A DNA stretch of 64,000 nt from the NCBI RefSeq assembly GCF_004745635.1, contig NZ_SRLB01000010.1, forward strand, positions 124,001 through 188,000, written 5' to 3'. A program made the translations under genes and the position numbers. Every line of letters begins with the position of its first letter. The first letter of the stretch is position 1. The stretch comes from Methylobacterium nonmethylotrophicum. GTDB lineage: Bacteria; Pseudomonadota; Alphaproteobacteria; Rhizobiales; Beijerinckiaceae. Positions 28,751-37,019 of the stretch are shown here, one piece after another. Below the pieces are notes generated by a model. The model did not search any database, had not been told where the DNA came from, and saw only the letters and a program-made list of their open reading frames with translations.

Positions 28751-29533
28751 ATGAAGCGCAGGACCTTCCTGGCCGGCGGGCTCGCGGCCGCCTCCACCCT
28801 GGCGATGCCGGCGCTCGCCGACACGCTCGACACGATCAGGAGCCGCAAGAAGCTGCTCGTCGCCCTCGATCTCGGCTCGCCGCCCTTCGGGATGACCGAC
28901 GCCGCGATGCAGCCGACCGGCTCCGACGTCGAGACCGCGCGGCTGCTCGCCGCCGCGTGGGAGATGCCGCTCGAGATCGTGCAGGTCACGAGCCCGAACC
29001 GGGTGCCGTTCCTGCTCACCGGCAAGGCCGACATGGTCATCGCCTCGTTCAGCGTGAACGAGGAGCGCCAGAAGGTGATCGACTTCTCGGACCCCTACGG
29101 GGTCATCCAGGCGGTGATCGCCGGGCCGAAGGGCCGCGAGGTCAAGGACTACGCGGCGGTCGTCGGCAAGCGCCTCGGCACCACCCGCGGCAGCACCAAC
29201 GACAAGGAGGCCACCACCCGCGCCCAGGGCGCCCAGATGGTGCGCTACGACGACGACGCGACCCTCATCACCGCGATGGTGTCGGGCCAGGTCGACATGG
29301 TGGCGACCTCGCCGCAGGTGATGAACACCGCCAACGGCCGCAACCCCCCGGTGCCGTTCGAGACCAAGATCGTGATGCGGACGTTTCCCTACGCGATCGG
29401 CATCCGCAAGGGCGAGGCCAAGCTCCAGACGGCGCTCAACGAGTGGGTGCGCAAGAACCTGCGCAACGGCCAGCTCAACGCGATCTACAAGAAGTACCAC
29501 GGCAGCGACCTGCCGGCCGAGATGCTGGCCTAG
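28751..29533 (+). CDS. ABC transporter substrate-binding protein (SBP_bac_3 type)
   Basis: A 260-residue periplasmic binding protein of family 3, the partner of the polar-amino-acid-type transporter. The signal peptide begins MKRRTFLAGGLAAAS and ends near ALA at residue 23; the twin arginine suggests possible Tat export. Family landmarks are LDLGSPPFGM, GSDVETARLLAA and FSVNEERQKVIDFSDPY. Ligands of family 3 are amino acids, opines and some sugar acids; the linked dehydrogenases favour a hydroxylated acid. The ATG at 28751 follows AGAGGAG. A repeat island follows at once. Confidence 0.93.
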   Translation: MKRRTFLAGGLAAASTLAMPALADTLDTIRSRKKLLVALDLGSPPFGMTDAAMQPTGSDVETARLLAAAWEMPLEIVQVTSPNRVPFLLTGKADMVIASFSVNEERQKVIDFSDPYGVIQAVIAGPKGREVKDYAAVVGKRLGTTRGSTNDKEATTRAQGAQMVRYDDDATLITAMVSGQVDMVATSPQVMNTANGRNPPVPFETKIVMRTFPYAIGIRKGEAKLQTALNEWVRKNLRNGQLNAIYKKYHGSDLPAEMLA

Positions 29534-29892
29534 AGCACTGCCCGATCACGCTGCATCACGGTACACGACAGTGTGGTTTGGTGGCGGTGCCAGCCTCTCC
29601 CATCCGCACCCTCATCCTGAGGTGCTGCTGCTTGCAGCAGCCTCGAAGGAGGGCTCCAGATGGACCTGAGCCTTCTGGAGCCCTCCTTCGAGGCCGTCGA
29701 TCAAAGATCGAGTCGATCTCCGATCGCGTGCGATCTTCGATCGCCGGCACCTCAGGATGAGGTCGCGGGTCGGAGGTGCGTCACCGCAAAAAATCGCACT
29801 GTCGTGCACGATGACGCTGCAATCGGGCAGCGCTCGAGGCGTTTGATTTCGCAGCGTTTTCTTCGACGAACCGGTATCCACTTCGTCGGACA
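29533..29892. repeat. Composite repeat island with long inverted repeat
   Basis: Left arm 29533-29573 (starting GAGCACTGCCCGAT) pairs with right arm 29797-29835 (ending ATCGGGCAGCGCTC), about 40 bases with few mismatches. The four-copy palindromic repeat (29611-29762) is nested inside. To the right follows GAACCGGTATCCACTTCGTC and TGCTCTAG, matching the CTAGAGCA start at the left edge; this GTGGATACCGGTT motif is frequent in intergenic repeats of Rhizobiales genomes. The left arm begins inside the stop codon of the binding-protein gene. It is a nest of at least two repeat types. Confidence 0.75.
29611..29762. repeat. Dispersed palindromic repeat, copy 1
   Basis: Begins CTCATCCTGAGGTGC and ends with the inverse (CACCTCAGGATGAGG). 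In the middle, CTCGAAGGAGGGCTCCAG faces CTGGAGCCCTCCTTCGAG around a short variable loop. Between outer and inner stems are small modules: a GCTGCTGCTTGCAGCAGC hairpin on the left and a set of GATCGA-rich stems on the right. Three further copies are at 38159-38276, 42398-42559 and 47519-47663. This copy lies between the binding-protein gene and a zinc alcohol dehydrogenase gene on the same strand. Confidence 0.88.
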
Positions 29893-29934
29893 ATGCTCTA
29901 GCCGGGGCACGCGCGACGGCACTCCTCTCCCCGA

Positions 29935-29960
29935 CAGATCCCGGGCTTCTTCGGGATCTG
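29935..29960 (+). terminator. Hairpin upstream of the alcohol dehydrogenase gene
   Basis: Perfect nine-base stem CAGATCCCG / CGGGATCTG with an eight-base loop. It lies between the repeat island and the dehydrogenase gene at 30074 and may separate that gene from the ABC operon. No T tract follows. Confidence 0.45.
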
Positions 29961-30073
29961 CGAGCCGCGACCGAGGCCCGGCGGGCCCGGTTTCGGGCGG
30001 GACGAGGAGGATCCGGCGCTCCATCCTCGCGCCAGCGGCATGTCCTCAACCAAGATTGCGAAAGACCCATCCC

Positions 30074-31084
30074 ATGAAGGTGCTCCTCTGCGACGAGCCG
30101 GGCCGGCTGCGGCTGACCGAGCGGCCGGAACCGGTCCCGGCCGAGGGCGAGGCGCTGGTGCGCATCCGCCGGGTCGGCATCTGCGGCACGGATTTCCACA
30201 TCTACCAGGGCAAGCACCCGTTCCTGCAGTACCCGCGGGTGATGGGGCACGAACTGTCCGGCACGATCGAGCGGGCGCCCGCCGGCAGCGGCCTCGTGGC
30301 GGGCCAGACCTGCTACGTGGTGCCCTACCTGTCCTGCGGGCGTTGCGTCGCCTGCCGCAAGGGCGTGACCAATGCCTGCCAGGCCATCAGCGTGCTCGGC
30401 GTCCATTGCGACGGCGGCATGGCCGAGCTGATCAGCGTGCCGGCGGGGAACGTCGTGCCGGTCGGCGACACGCCGCTCGACGATGCCGCGATGATCGAGT
30501 TCCTGGCCATCGGCGCCCACGGGGTGAAGCGCGGCGGCATCACCGCCGAGGACCGGGTGCTGGTCGTCGGCTCGGGGCCGATCGGCATGTCGGCGGTGAT
30601 CTTCGCCAAGGCGCGCGGCGCCCACGTCACCGTGATGGACCTGCGCGAGGACCGGCTCGCCTTCACGCAGGGCGCGCTCGCCGCCGACGCGCTGCTGCTT
30701 GCCGACGACGAGGCCGAGGCGAAGGCCGGGGCCGCCACCGCGAACGACTTCTACGACTGCGTGATCGACTGCACCGGCAACCGCGCCGCGATGCAGCGCG
30801 GCTTCGGCTTCGTCGGCCATGGCGGCCGCTACGTGCTGGTGAGCGTGGTGCGCGACGACATCGTGTTCTCGGACCCCGAGTTCCACAAGCGCGAGACCAC
30901 CCTGTTCGCCAGCCGCAACGCGCAGCCCGACGACTTCGCCGAGGTGGTGCGCCAGATGCAGGCCGGTCGCGTGCCGACGCAGGCTTTGCGCACGCATCGC
31001 GGGGCGCTGTCGGACGGGCCGGAGCTGTTTCGCGACTGGCTGCGGCCGGAGGCCGGGGTGATCAAGGCGATCCTGGAGCTGTAG
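30074..31084 (+). CDS. Zinc-binding alcohol dehydrogenase family protein
   Basis: A 336-residue medium-chain dehydrogenase. Catalytic zinc ligands are in GICGTDFH and GHE; the structural zinc lobe is complete with CGRCVACRKGVTNAC; the nucleotide motif VGSGPIG follows near residue 168. The GICGTDFHIYQGKHPF form resembles the group with L-galactonate, L-idonate and galactitol dehydrogenases, which oxidise sugar acids or polyols. It lies 540 bases behind an ABC importer operon that begins with a mannitol-dehydrogenase-family enzyme, on the same strand, so a joint role in sugar-acid breakdown is plausible. The ATG at 30074 is the first in a good context. Confidence 0.9.
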   Translation: MKVLLCDEPGRLRLTERPEPVPAEGEALVRIRRVGICGTDFHIYQGKHPFLQYPRVMGHELSGTIERAPAGSGLVAGQTCYVVPYLSCGRCVACRKGVTNACQAISVLGVHCDGGMAELISVPAGNVVPVGDTPLDDAAMIEFLAIGAHGVKRGGITAEDRVLVVGSGPIGMSAVIFAKARGAHVTVMDLREDRLAFTQGALAADALLLADDEAEAKAGAATANDFYDCVIDCTGNRAAMQRGFGFVGHGGRYVLVSVVRDDIVFSDPEFHKRETTLFASRNAQPDDFAEVVRQMQAGRVPTQALRTHRGALSDGPELFRDWLRPEAGVIKAILEL

Positions 31085-31329
31085 AAGCCAATCGAGACCT
31101 GTCAAGAAAGACGCTCGCGGCCTCAAATCGATCGTCACTGCACGAACGGGGAGGGATCCGGTAAAGCGCACGATGCTTGGCCTTGCGATGTCGGATCGCG
31201 AGATCTTTCTATCCTCCCTGCCCACACATGTCGGCGCATGATGCGTCGCGCGAGGAGCGCAGCAGCCCAACCCGCTCGTGCTCAACCCAGGTGAAGGCGC
31301 CCGGGCGTCCCTTTCGGCATGCCAGCAGG

Positions 31330-31764
31330 ATGAACCTGCGCAGCCCCATCGCCGGAGACGATCGCCTCACCGCCGCAGATCCGCGCCTCTGGGTCGTGCT
31401 GGCCCTGGCGCTGGTCTTCCTCGCCCTCGGCGCCCTGTTCCTGGCGGCGCCCTCCCTCGGCGCGCTGATCTACGGCGTGCCGGAGCCCGACGGAATCGGC
31501 CGCACCTACCTGCGGGCGATCGGCGCCCGCGACGCGGCCCTCGCGCTCTACCTCGCCGGCCTCGCGGTGGTCGCGACCCGCCTCGCCGTCGCCCTGGTGC
31601 TCGCGGCGAGCCTGGTCATCCCGGCCTGCGACCTGACGCTGATCCTGTTGGCCGGCACCGCGGCCTGGTGGCAGGTGGCCCTGCACGGGCTGAGCGCCGG
31701 CGTGCTGGCGCTCATGGCGTCATGGCTGGCGGGATGGCCGGCGGGTCGCGGTCACTCCGCATAG
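31330..31764 (+). CDS. Small membrane protein (DUF4267-like)
   Basis: A 144-residue protein with about four hydrophobic helices (WVVLALALVFLALGALFLAAP, ALALYLAGLAVVATRLAVALVL and two more; quoted in parts). The pattern of YGVPEPDGIGRTYLRAIGARDAALAL is that of the small DUF4267 membrane family, of unknown function. The ATG at 31330 is preferred; the frame stays open upstream, but the extension is not membrane-like. Its 3' end overlaps the 3' end of the convergent aldolase gene by 13 bases. Confidence 0.7.
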   Translation: MNLRSPIAGDDRLTAADPRLWVVLALALVFLALGALFLAAPSLGALIYGVPEPDGIGRTYLRAIGARDAALALYLAGLAVVATRLAVALVLAASLVIPACDLTLILLAGTAAWWQVALHGLSAGVLALMASWLAGWPAGRGHSA

Positions 31765-32555
31765 TCCGGCTCCTCGCGGTCCAGCCGCCGGCGGATCGCC
31801 GCGAGGTGGAGGCGCGCCGATTCGGGGTCGCCCTCGCGCATCTGCCGGTAGGCGGCCTCCGCGATGGCGGGGTCGACCGGCAGGACCGGGCGGCCGGTCG
31901 AGAGGGCGAGCACCTGCACCTCCGCCGCCCGCTCGAGGTAGTAGAGGTCGTCCCAGGCCTCCGCGATGGTGGGCGCGAGCACCATGACGCCGTGGTTCTT
32001 CATGAACACGATGTCGGCCTCGCCGACGCTGTCGGCGATGCGGTCGCCCTCCGCGGCGTCGAGGGCGAGGCCGTTGTAGTTCCGGTCGAAGGCGGTGCGG
32101 CCGTAGAACTTCAACGCGGTCTGGCCGGCGAAGATCAGCGGGTCGCCCTCGGTCATCGAGAGGGCGGTGGCGTAGGGCATGTGGGTGTGGAACGCCACCC
32201 GCGCCCGCGGGATGCGCTTGTGCAGGCGGGCATGGATGTAGAAGGCGGTCGCCTCCGGCTGGCCCTCGCCCGCGACGACGGTGCCGTGGAAATCGCAGAT
32301 CAGCAGCTTCGAGGCGGAAAGCTCGGCGAAGGCGTAGCCGTAGGGGTTGACGATGAACAGGTCGTCGTAGCCCGGCACCATCGCCGAGAAGTGGTTGCAG
32401 ATGCCCTCTTCCAGCCCGAGCCGCGCCGCCATGCGGAAGCAGGCCGCCAACTCCTCCTTCGCCCGGCGCACCTCGGGTCCGGCGAGGTCGGGCTGGTTGA
32501 GGCCGTTCGGGGTCCGCTCGGCGGCAGGCGAGGTCGCGGCCAGTGCGTGAGCCAT
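31752..32555 (-). CDS. Class II aldolase/adducin family protein
   Basis: A 267-residue zinc-dependent member of the class II aldolase/adducin N-terminal family (fuculose-phosphate aldolase, ribulose-phosphate epimerase, and many hydrolase-like paralogues). Metal ligands are the two histidines of AFHTHMPYAT and a later one in MKNHGVMV; GICNHFSAMVPG is the N-terminal substrate loop. It lacks the phosphate-binding features of a safe sugar-phosphate aldolase, and this subgroup has no defined substrate. The ATG at 32553-32555 precedes MAHALAATS. It overlaps the convergent gene's end by 13 bases. Confidence 0.87.
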   Translation of the reverse strand: MAHALAATSPAAERTPNGLNQPDLAGPEVRRAKEELAACFRMAARLGLEEGICNHFSAMVPGYDDLFIVNPYGYAFAELSASKLLICDFHGTVVAGEGQPEATAFYIHARLHKRIPRARVAFHTHMPYATALSMTEGDPLIFAGQTALKFYGRTAFDRNYNGLALDAAEGDRIADSVGEADIVFMKNHGVMVLAPTIAEAWDDLYYLERAAEVQVLALSTGRPVLPVDPAIAEAAYRQMREGDPESARLHLAAIRRRLDREEPDYAE

Positions 32556-32624
32556 GGGGTCTGGTCTCTCCTGATGGGAGACCGATCCTGGCGGATGCCT
32601 CCCCCGCTTGTCCATGGCTGCCGG

Positions 32625-33821
32625 TCAGTGCGCGCCGCGCAGGTGCTCCAGCAGGGCGGGGGTGGCGTAGCCGTCCGCCGCCAGGCCGGCCTCGATCTGG
32701 TAGCGCCGCACCGCCTCGCGCAGGCGCGGTCCCGCCCGGCCGTCGAACGGGCCGTCATAGAGCGAGCGGGCGGAGAGCGCGCGCTGCAGGGCGGTGAGCC
32801 CGGCCTGGTCGAGGCGCGGGCCGGTCGGCCAGGGCGCGGCGAGCGCCGGCCCGCCGGCGATCCGGTCGGCGAGGTGGCCGACCGCGAGGGCGTAGGCGTC
32901 CGAGGTGTTGTAGGCGCGGATCGCCTCGAAATTGGCGGTGATCAGGAAGGCCGGCCCGCCGGCGCCGCCGGGCAGGAAGAGGCTCGCCTCGCCGGCCTCC
33001 GGCAGGGCCGCGCCGTCCAGCGCCCGCACCCCGCGCCGGGCGAACTCCGCGAACGGGGCGCGGTAGCGCGCGAGGTCGAAGTCCGGCGGCAGGGTGACGG
33101 CGACACCCCAGGGCAGATCCCGCCGCCAGCCGGCCTGGGCGAGGAAGCTCGCGATCGACGCCAGCGCATCCGGCGCCGAATCCCAGATGTCGCGCCGGCC
33201 GTCGCCGTCGAAATCCACCGCCGCCCGCAGGTAGGCCGAGGGCAGGAACTGCGTCTGTCCCATGGCGCCGGCCCAGGAGCCGCGCATCCGCTCCGGCTTC
33301 ACGTCGTGGTGCTCGAGGATCTCGAGGGCGGCGAGCAATTCGTCGCGAAACAGCGTGCCGCGATGGCCCGCCTCCGCCAGGGTGGCGAGCGCCCGCACCA
33401 CCGGCAGCGTACCGGCGCTGGCGCCGAAATCCGACTCGATGCCCCAGAAGGCCAGCACCACCGGCCCGGGCACGCCGTACCGGGCCTCGATCGCCGCCAG
33501 CGTGTCGGCCCGGCGCGCGGCCTCCGCCCGCCCGCGGGCGATGCGGCCGCCGGAGACCGCCCCGGTCAGGTATTCCCAGACCGGGCGGCCGAACTCGCCC
33601 TGGCGGCGCAGCCGCGCCAGCACCGCCGGGTCCGGGGTGACGCCCCGGAACGCGGCGTCGAAGGTCGCGCGGGAGACGTTGCGGCCTTGAGCCGCCGGCC
33701 ACAGCCCCTCGACGAAGGCGCGGAAATCGCCCGCCCGGGCAGGCGGGGCCGGGGCAAGGGAGAGGACAAGGGCGCCGAGCGCCAGGGCGACCGCCGCGGC
33801 CGCCGCGCGGAGGTGGCGCAT
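32625..33821 (-). CDS. Lytic murein transglycosylase (MltB family) with peptidoglycan-binding domain
   Basis: A 398-residue periplasmic enzyme that cuts the MurNAc-GlcNAc bond of peptidoglycan. A signal peptide of about 30 residues ends at PARAG. The catalytic glutamate is E129 in LAFWGIESDFG, and SWAGAMGQTQFLPS is the classical substrate-site motif. The C-terminal 60 residues (LQRALSARSLYDGPFDGRAG) form a PG_binding_1 domain. There is no lipobox cysteine, so it is the soluble type. It starts two bases after the galE stop, so the two form an operon, linking sugar-nucleotide and wall functions. Confidence 0.94.
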   Translation of the reverse strand: MRHLRAAAAAVALALGALVLSLAPAPPARAGDFRAFVEGLWPAAQGRNVSRATFDAAFRGVTPDPAVLARLRRQGEFGRPVWEYLTGAVSGGRIARGRAEAARRADTLAAIEARYGVPGPVVLAFWGIESDFGASAGTLPVVRALATLAEAGHRGTLFRDELLAALEILEHHDVKPERMRGSWAGAMGQTQFLPSAYLRAAVDFDGDGRRDIWDSAPDALASIASFLAQAGWRRDLPWGVAVTLPPDFDLARYRAPFAEFARRGVRALDGAALPEAGEASLFLPGGAGGPAFLITANFEAIRAYNTSDAYALAVGHLADRIAGGPALAAPWPTGPRLDQAGLTALQRALSARSLYDGPFDGRAGPRLREAVRRYQIEAGLAADGYATPALLEHLRGAH

Positions 33822-33823
33822 GG

Positions 33824-34816
33824 TCAGCGCAGGTTGCGCCGTCCGAGCGCCTCCTCCCAGGCGAGCGCCTGGGTCACGATCGCGCGCAGGTCGTCGTGCT
33901 GCGGCACCCAGCCAAGCTCGGCCCGGATCCGGTCGGCCCCGGCGATGATCCGCGACGGATCGCCCGGACGGCGCGGCGACAGCTTCACCGGGAAGTCGAC
34001 GCCGGAGACCGACTTCACCACGTCGATCACCTCGAGCACGGAGTAGCCGCGGCCATAGCCGCAATTGAGCGTCAGGCTGTCGCCGCCGCCGCGCAGGTGG
34101 TTGAGCGCCACGAGATGGGCGGCGGCGAGGTCCGAGACCTGGATGTAGTCGCGCAGGCACGAGCCGTCGGGCGTCGGATAATCGGTGCCGAACACCTCGA
34201 GTTGGCCGCGCTTGCCGAGAGCCGCCTGGGTCGCGACCTTGATGAGATGCGTGGCGTTCGGGGTCGACTGGCCGGAGCGCCCGCGCGGATCGGCGCCGGC
34301 CACGTTGAAGTAGCGCAACGCCACGTAGCTGATGCCGTGGGCGCGGGCGGCGTCCTCCAGCATCCACTCGGTCATCAGCTTCGAGCGGCCATAAGGGTTG
34401 ATCGGGTTCGGCGCGAGGTCCTCGGGCACCGGCACGATCGCCGGCTCGCCGTAGACCGCCGCCGTCGAGGAGAAGATCACGTGGCGCACGCCCGCGCCGA
34501 TCGCCGCCTCGATCAGCGCCCGCGACTTCACCGTGTTGGCGAGGTAGTAGCCGAGGGGATCCGACACCGAATCCGGCACCACGATCTTGGCGGCGAAATG
34601 CGCCAGCGCGTCGATCCTGTGCCGGCGGATGGTCTCGGCGACGAGGGATTGGTCGGCCACGTCGCCGCGCACCAGCGTGACTTCCGGCGGCAGCGCCCAG
34701 TCGAAGCCGGTCGAGAGATCGTCGAGGACCACGACCTCGTCGTGCCCGGCATCGATCAGGGCGAGCACCATGTGGCTGCCGATATAGCCGGCCCCACCCG
34801 TGACAAGTACCGCCAT
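33824..34816 (-). CDS. galE: UDP-glucose 4-epimerase
   Basis: A 330-residue extended short-chain dehydrogenase that interconverts UDP-glucose and UDP-galactose for polysaccharide synthesis. The NAD motif GGAGYIG is at residues 7-13, the catalytic serine is in [12 protein letters not shown] (about 117), and Y142/K146 are in [18 protein letters not shown] and the C-terminal [14 protein letters not shown] are also typical. It is divergent from galU, whose product UDP-glucose is its substrate, with 180 bases between. The ATG at 34814-34816 is the natural N terminus ([10 protein letters not shown]). Confidence 0.97.
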   Translation of the reverse strand: MAVLVTGGAGYIGSHMVLALIDAGHDEVVVLDDLSTGFDWALPPEVTLVRGDVADQSLVAETIRRHRIDALAHFAAKIVVPDSVSDPLGYYLANTVKSRALIEAAIGAGVRHVIFSSTAAVYGEPAIVPVPEDLAPNPINPYGRSKLMTEWMLEDAARAHGISYVALRYFNVAGADPRGRSGQSTPNATHLIKVATQAALGKRGQLEVFGTDYPTPDGSCLRDYIQVSDLAAAHLVALNHLRGGGDSLTLNCGYGRGYSVLEVIDVVKSVSGVDFPVKLSPRRPGDPSRIIAGADRIRAELGWVPQHDDLRAIVTQALAWEEALGRRNLR

Positions 34817-34995
34817 TCCGCGCGCTCCCCGCCCAGAGACGGGTTGATCCATACCTCGCAATGCTTCAGCGTCAATTAAGCTGTCGGGTGGCAAGGCAGC
34901 CCGGAGGGAGGATGTCGGCCGGGCGCGTGCGTCCGGATGCGCCCGCTCCCGCCGGGCGGTCCGGCAGCTCCTCGGTGTTCACTGGATCACGCACG

Positions 34996-35862
34996 ATGAA
35001 ACGCATTCGCAAAGCCGTCCTCCCGGTCGCGGGCCTCGGGACCCGTTTCCTGCCGGCGACCAAGGCGGTGCCCAAGGAGATGCTGACGGTCGTCGATCGT
35101 CCGGTGGTCCAGCACGTGGTCGACGAGGCGAAGGAGGCCGGGATCGAGCACTTCATCTTCGTGACCGGCCGCGGCAAGGCGGTGATCGAGGACCATTTCG
35201 ACATCGCGTTCGAGCTCGACCGCACCCTGCAGGAGCGCAACAAGACGGAGGCCTACGAGGCGCTGAAGAAGGATCTGCCGGCCGCCGGCCAGACCAGCTT
35301 CACCCGCCAGCAGGAGCCGCTGGGCCTCGGCCATGCGGTCTGGTGCGCCCGCGAGATCGTCGGCGACGAGCCCTTCGCGGTGATCCTGCCCGACATGCTC
35401 AGCCGCGGCAGCATGGTGCAGATGATGGCGGCCTACGAGAAGCACGGCGGCAACATCATCGCGGTCGAGGAGGTCGCTCCCGACCAGACCCACCAGTACG
35501 GCATCGTCAGCGTCGGCCAGGAGTTCGGCGACACCTTCGAGATCACCGGCATGGTGGAGAAGCCGCCGAAGGGCACGGCGCCGTCGAACTACATCATCTC
35601 GGGCCGCTACATCCTGCAGCCGGAGATCTTCTCCATCCTCGAGCGCGGCGAGCGCGGCGCGGGCGGCGAGATCCAGCTCACCGACGGCATGAAGCGCCTG
35701 GCGGAGACGCAGAAGTTCTACGGCATGCATTACCGCGGCAAGACCTACGATACCGGCTCGAAGCTCGGCTTCCTGGTCGCCAACCTCGCCTATGGCCTGG
35801 AGCGGCCGGAGCTGCGCGAGGACCTGAAGCGCGAGATCGCGGCGCTGCTCGGCGGGAAGTGA
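34996..35862 (+). CDS. galU: UTP-glucose-1-phosphate uridylyltransferase
   Basis: A 288-residue nucleotidyltransferase that makes UDP-glucose from UTP and glucose-1-phosphate. The nucleotide-binding motif [19 protein letters not shown] begins at residue 12; [26 protein letters not shown] and [10 protein letters not shown] are further signatures. The length is normal. The ATG at 34996 is used although the frame is open upstream, because [13 protein letters not shown] is the usual start. It faces galE; together they supply UDP-glucose and UDP-galactose for surface sugars. A UDP-glucuronate decarboxylase lies 21 kb away. Confidence 0.98.
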   Translation: MKRIRKAVLPVAGLGTRFLPATKAVPKEMLTVVDRPVVQHVVDEAKEAGIEHFIFVTGRGKAVIEDHFDIAFELDRTLQERNKTEAYEALKKDLPAAGQTSFTRQQEPLGLGHAVWCAREIVGDEPFAVILPDMLSRGSMVQMMAAYEKHGGNIIAVEEVAPDQTHQYGIVSVGQEFGDTFEITGMVEKPPKGTAPSNYIISGRYILQPEIFSILERGERGAGGEIQLTDGMKRLAETQKFYGMHYRGKTYDTGSKLGFLVANLAYGLERPELREDLKREIAALLGGK

Positions 35863-35900
35863 GCGCGGTCGGCCTCGCGAAACGACGAGCCTCGCCGTCG

Positions 35901-35928
35901 TCCCGGGTTCCACCGCGCGGCCCCGGGA
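35901..35928. terminator. Weak hairpin between convergent galU and LysR genes
   Basis: Seven-base stem TCCCGGG / CCCGGGA with a 14-base loop in the 87-base gap between two convergent genes. The stem is short and has no T tract, so the call is tentative. Confidence 0.35.
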
Positions 35929-35949
35929 TCACGGTGAGTGGCATCGCCC

Positions 35950-36855
35950 TCACTCCACGAAGGGCGGCTTCGTCAGCGAGTGCCGCACCGCCTCGACGAG
36001 GTCGAGGGCGACCGGGGAGGGGCTGCGCTGGGGCGGGAACACCGCCGCGAACTCGAACTCGATGCGCGGCACGAAGGGCCGCACCACGACGCCCCGGCCC
36101 TCGAACTCCCGAGCGGTGAACGGATCGGAGATCGACACCCCGATCCCCGACGAGACCAGCCCGCAGATTATCTCCGACAGGGCGGTCTCGATCCGCAAAA
36201 TGCGGCGCACGCCGTCGCGGTGGAAGGCCTGGTCGACGAGGTGGCGCCCGGTCGAGCCGGCGGTGAGCGACACGAAGGTCTCGCCCGCGAAGTCCCGCGG
36301 CTCGAGCCGCGCCTTTCCGGCCAGCCGGTGCCCCTCGGGCAGCACCGCGACCCGCGCCACGCCCGGCAGGCGCAGGCTCGGCACGCCCGCATGGGCGATC
36401 GGTACCTCGGCGAAGCCGACGTCGCACTGGTTGTTGATCACCCAGTCGACCACGATCGGCGAGATGACGCCGAACAGCGACAGGTTCAGGTTCGGCCGCT
36501 CCTTGAGGAAGTGGCCGGTGAGGCGCGGCAGGTAGCCGTTGGCGAGGGCCGGCAGCGCCGCGACCCGCAGGAAGCCGGTGCGCCGGTTGCGGATCTCCTC
36601 GGCCGCCGCCCCGATCCGCTCGAGGCCGACGAAGGAGCGCTCGACCTCGGTATAGAGCGCGCTCGCGGCGGCCGTGGGCACCAGGCCGGTGCCGCGCTTC
36701 TCGAACAGCGGCATGTTGAGGACGGCCTGGAGGTCGCGCAGCAGGCGGCTCACCGCGGGCTGCGTCACCCCCATCAGGGCGGCGGCCTCGGTGACGCTGC
36801 CGGTCAGCATCGTGGCGCGGAAGGCCTCGACCTGCCGCAGGTTGATCCGTGCCAC
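35950..36855 (-). CDS. LysR family transcriptional regulator
   Basis: A 301-residue LysR-type regulator with the winged helix at about residues 3-62 (LRQVEAFRATMLTGSVTEAAALMGVTQPAVSRLLRDLQ, quoted in part) and a full effector domain. The GTG start at 36853-36855 has a GGGAGG site six bases upstream; the extension beyond it is not conserved-looking. The MLTGSVTEAAALMGVTQPAVSRLLRD version is that of the NocR/OccR-like group, which responds to opines and related amino-acid conjugates. It is divergent from an ABC importer and oxidase operon, which is its likely target. Confidence 0.9.
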   Translation of the reverse strand: MARINLRQVEAFRATMLTGSVTEAAALMGVTQPAVSRLLRDLQAVLNMPLFEKRGTGLVPTAAASALYTEVERSFVGLERIGAAAEEIRNRRTGFLRVAALPALANGYLPRLTGHFLKERPNLNLSLFGVISPIVVDWVINNQCDVGFAEVPIAHAGVPSLRLPGVARVAVLPEGHRLAGKARLEPRDFAGETFVSLTAGSTGRHLVDQAFHRDGVRRILRIETALSEIICGLVSSGIGVSISDPFTAREFEGRGVVVRPFVPRIEFEFAAVFPPQRSPSPVALDLVEAVRHSLTKPPFVE

Positions 36856-37019
36856 GCCCGCCTCCCGCCGCCCCGGTGCGAACCATAACATTTCGACATG
36901 AACGGCGCGCCATTTCGCATTGGACGGGGCCGAGCCGGCCCGGCACCTTTCTGCCCATCGCGACGGCATGGCACTTTCTTGTGCAATGCCGCATCGCGCC
37001 CGCCAGAGGAGACAGGTTC

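Noticed and set aside
29660..30073. N-terminal extension of the zinc alcohol dehydrogenase through the repeat island
   Set aside because: The frame is open, but the extension would be translated from the palindromic repeat and has no similarity to the start of any dehydrogenase; the ATG at 30074 gives a standard N terminus.
31278..34046. Plus-strand open frame of about 920 codons opposite the aldolase and mltB genes
   Set aside because: Both minus-strand genes have clear family motifs; the plus-strand frame has none and is arginine- and glycine-rich.
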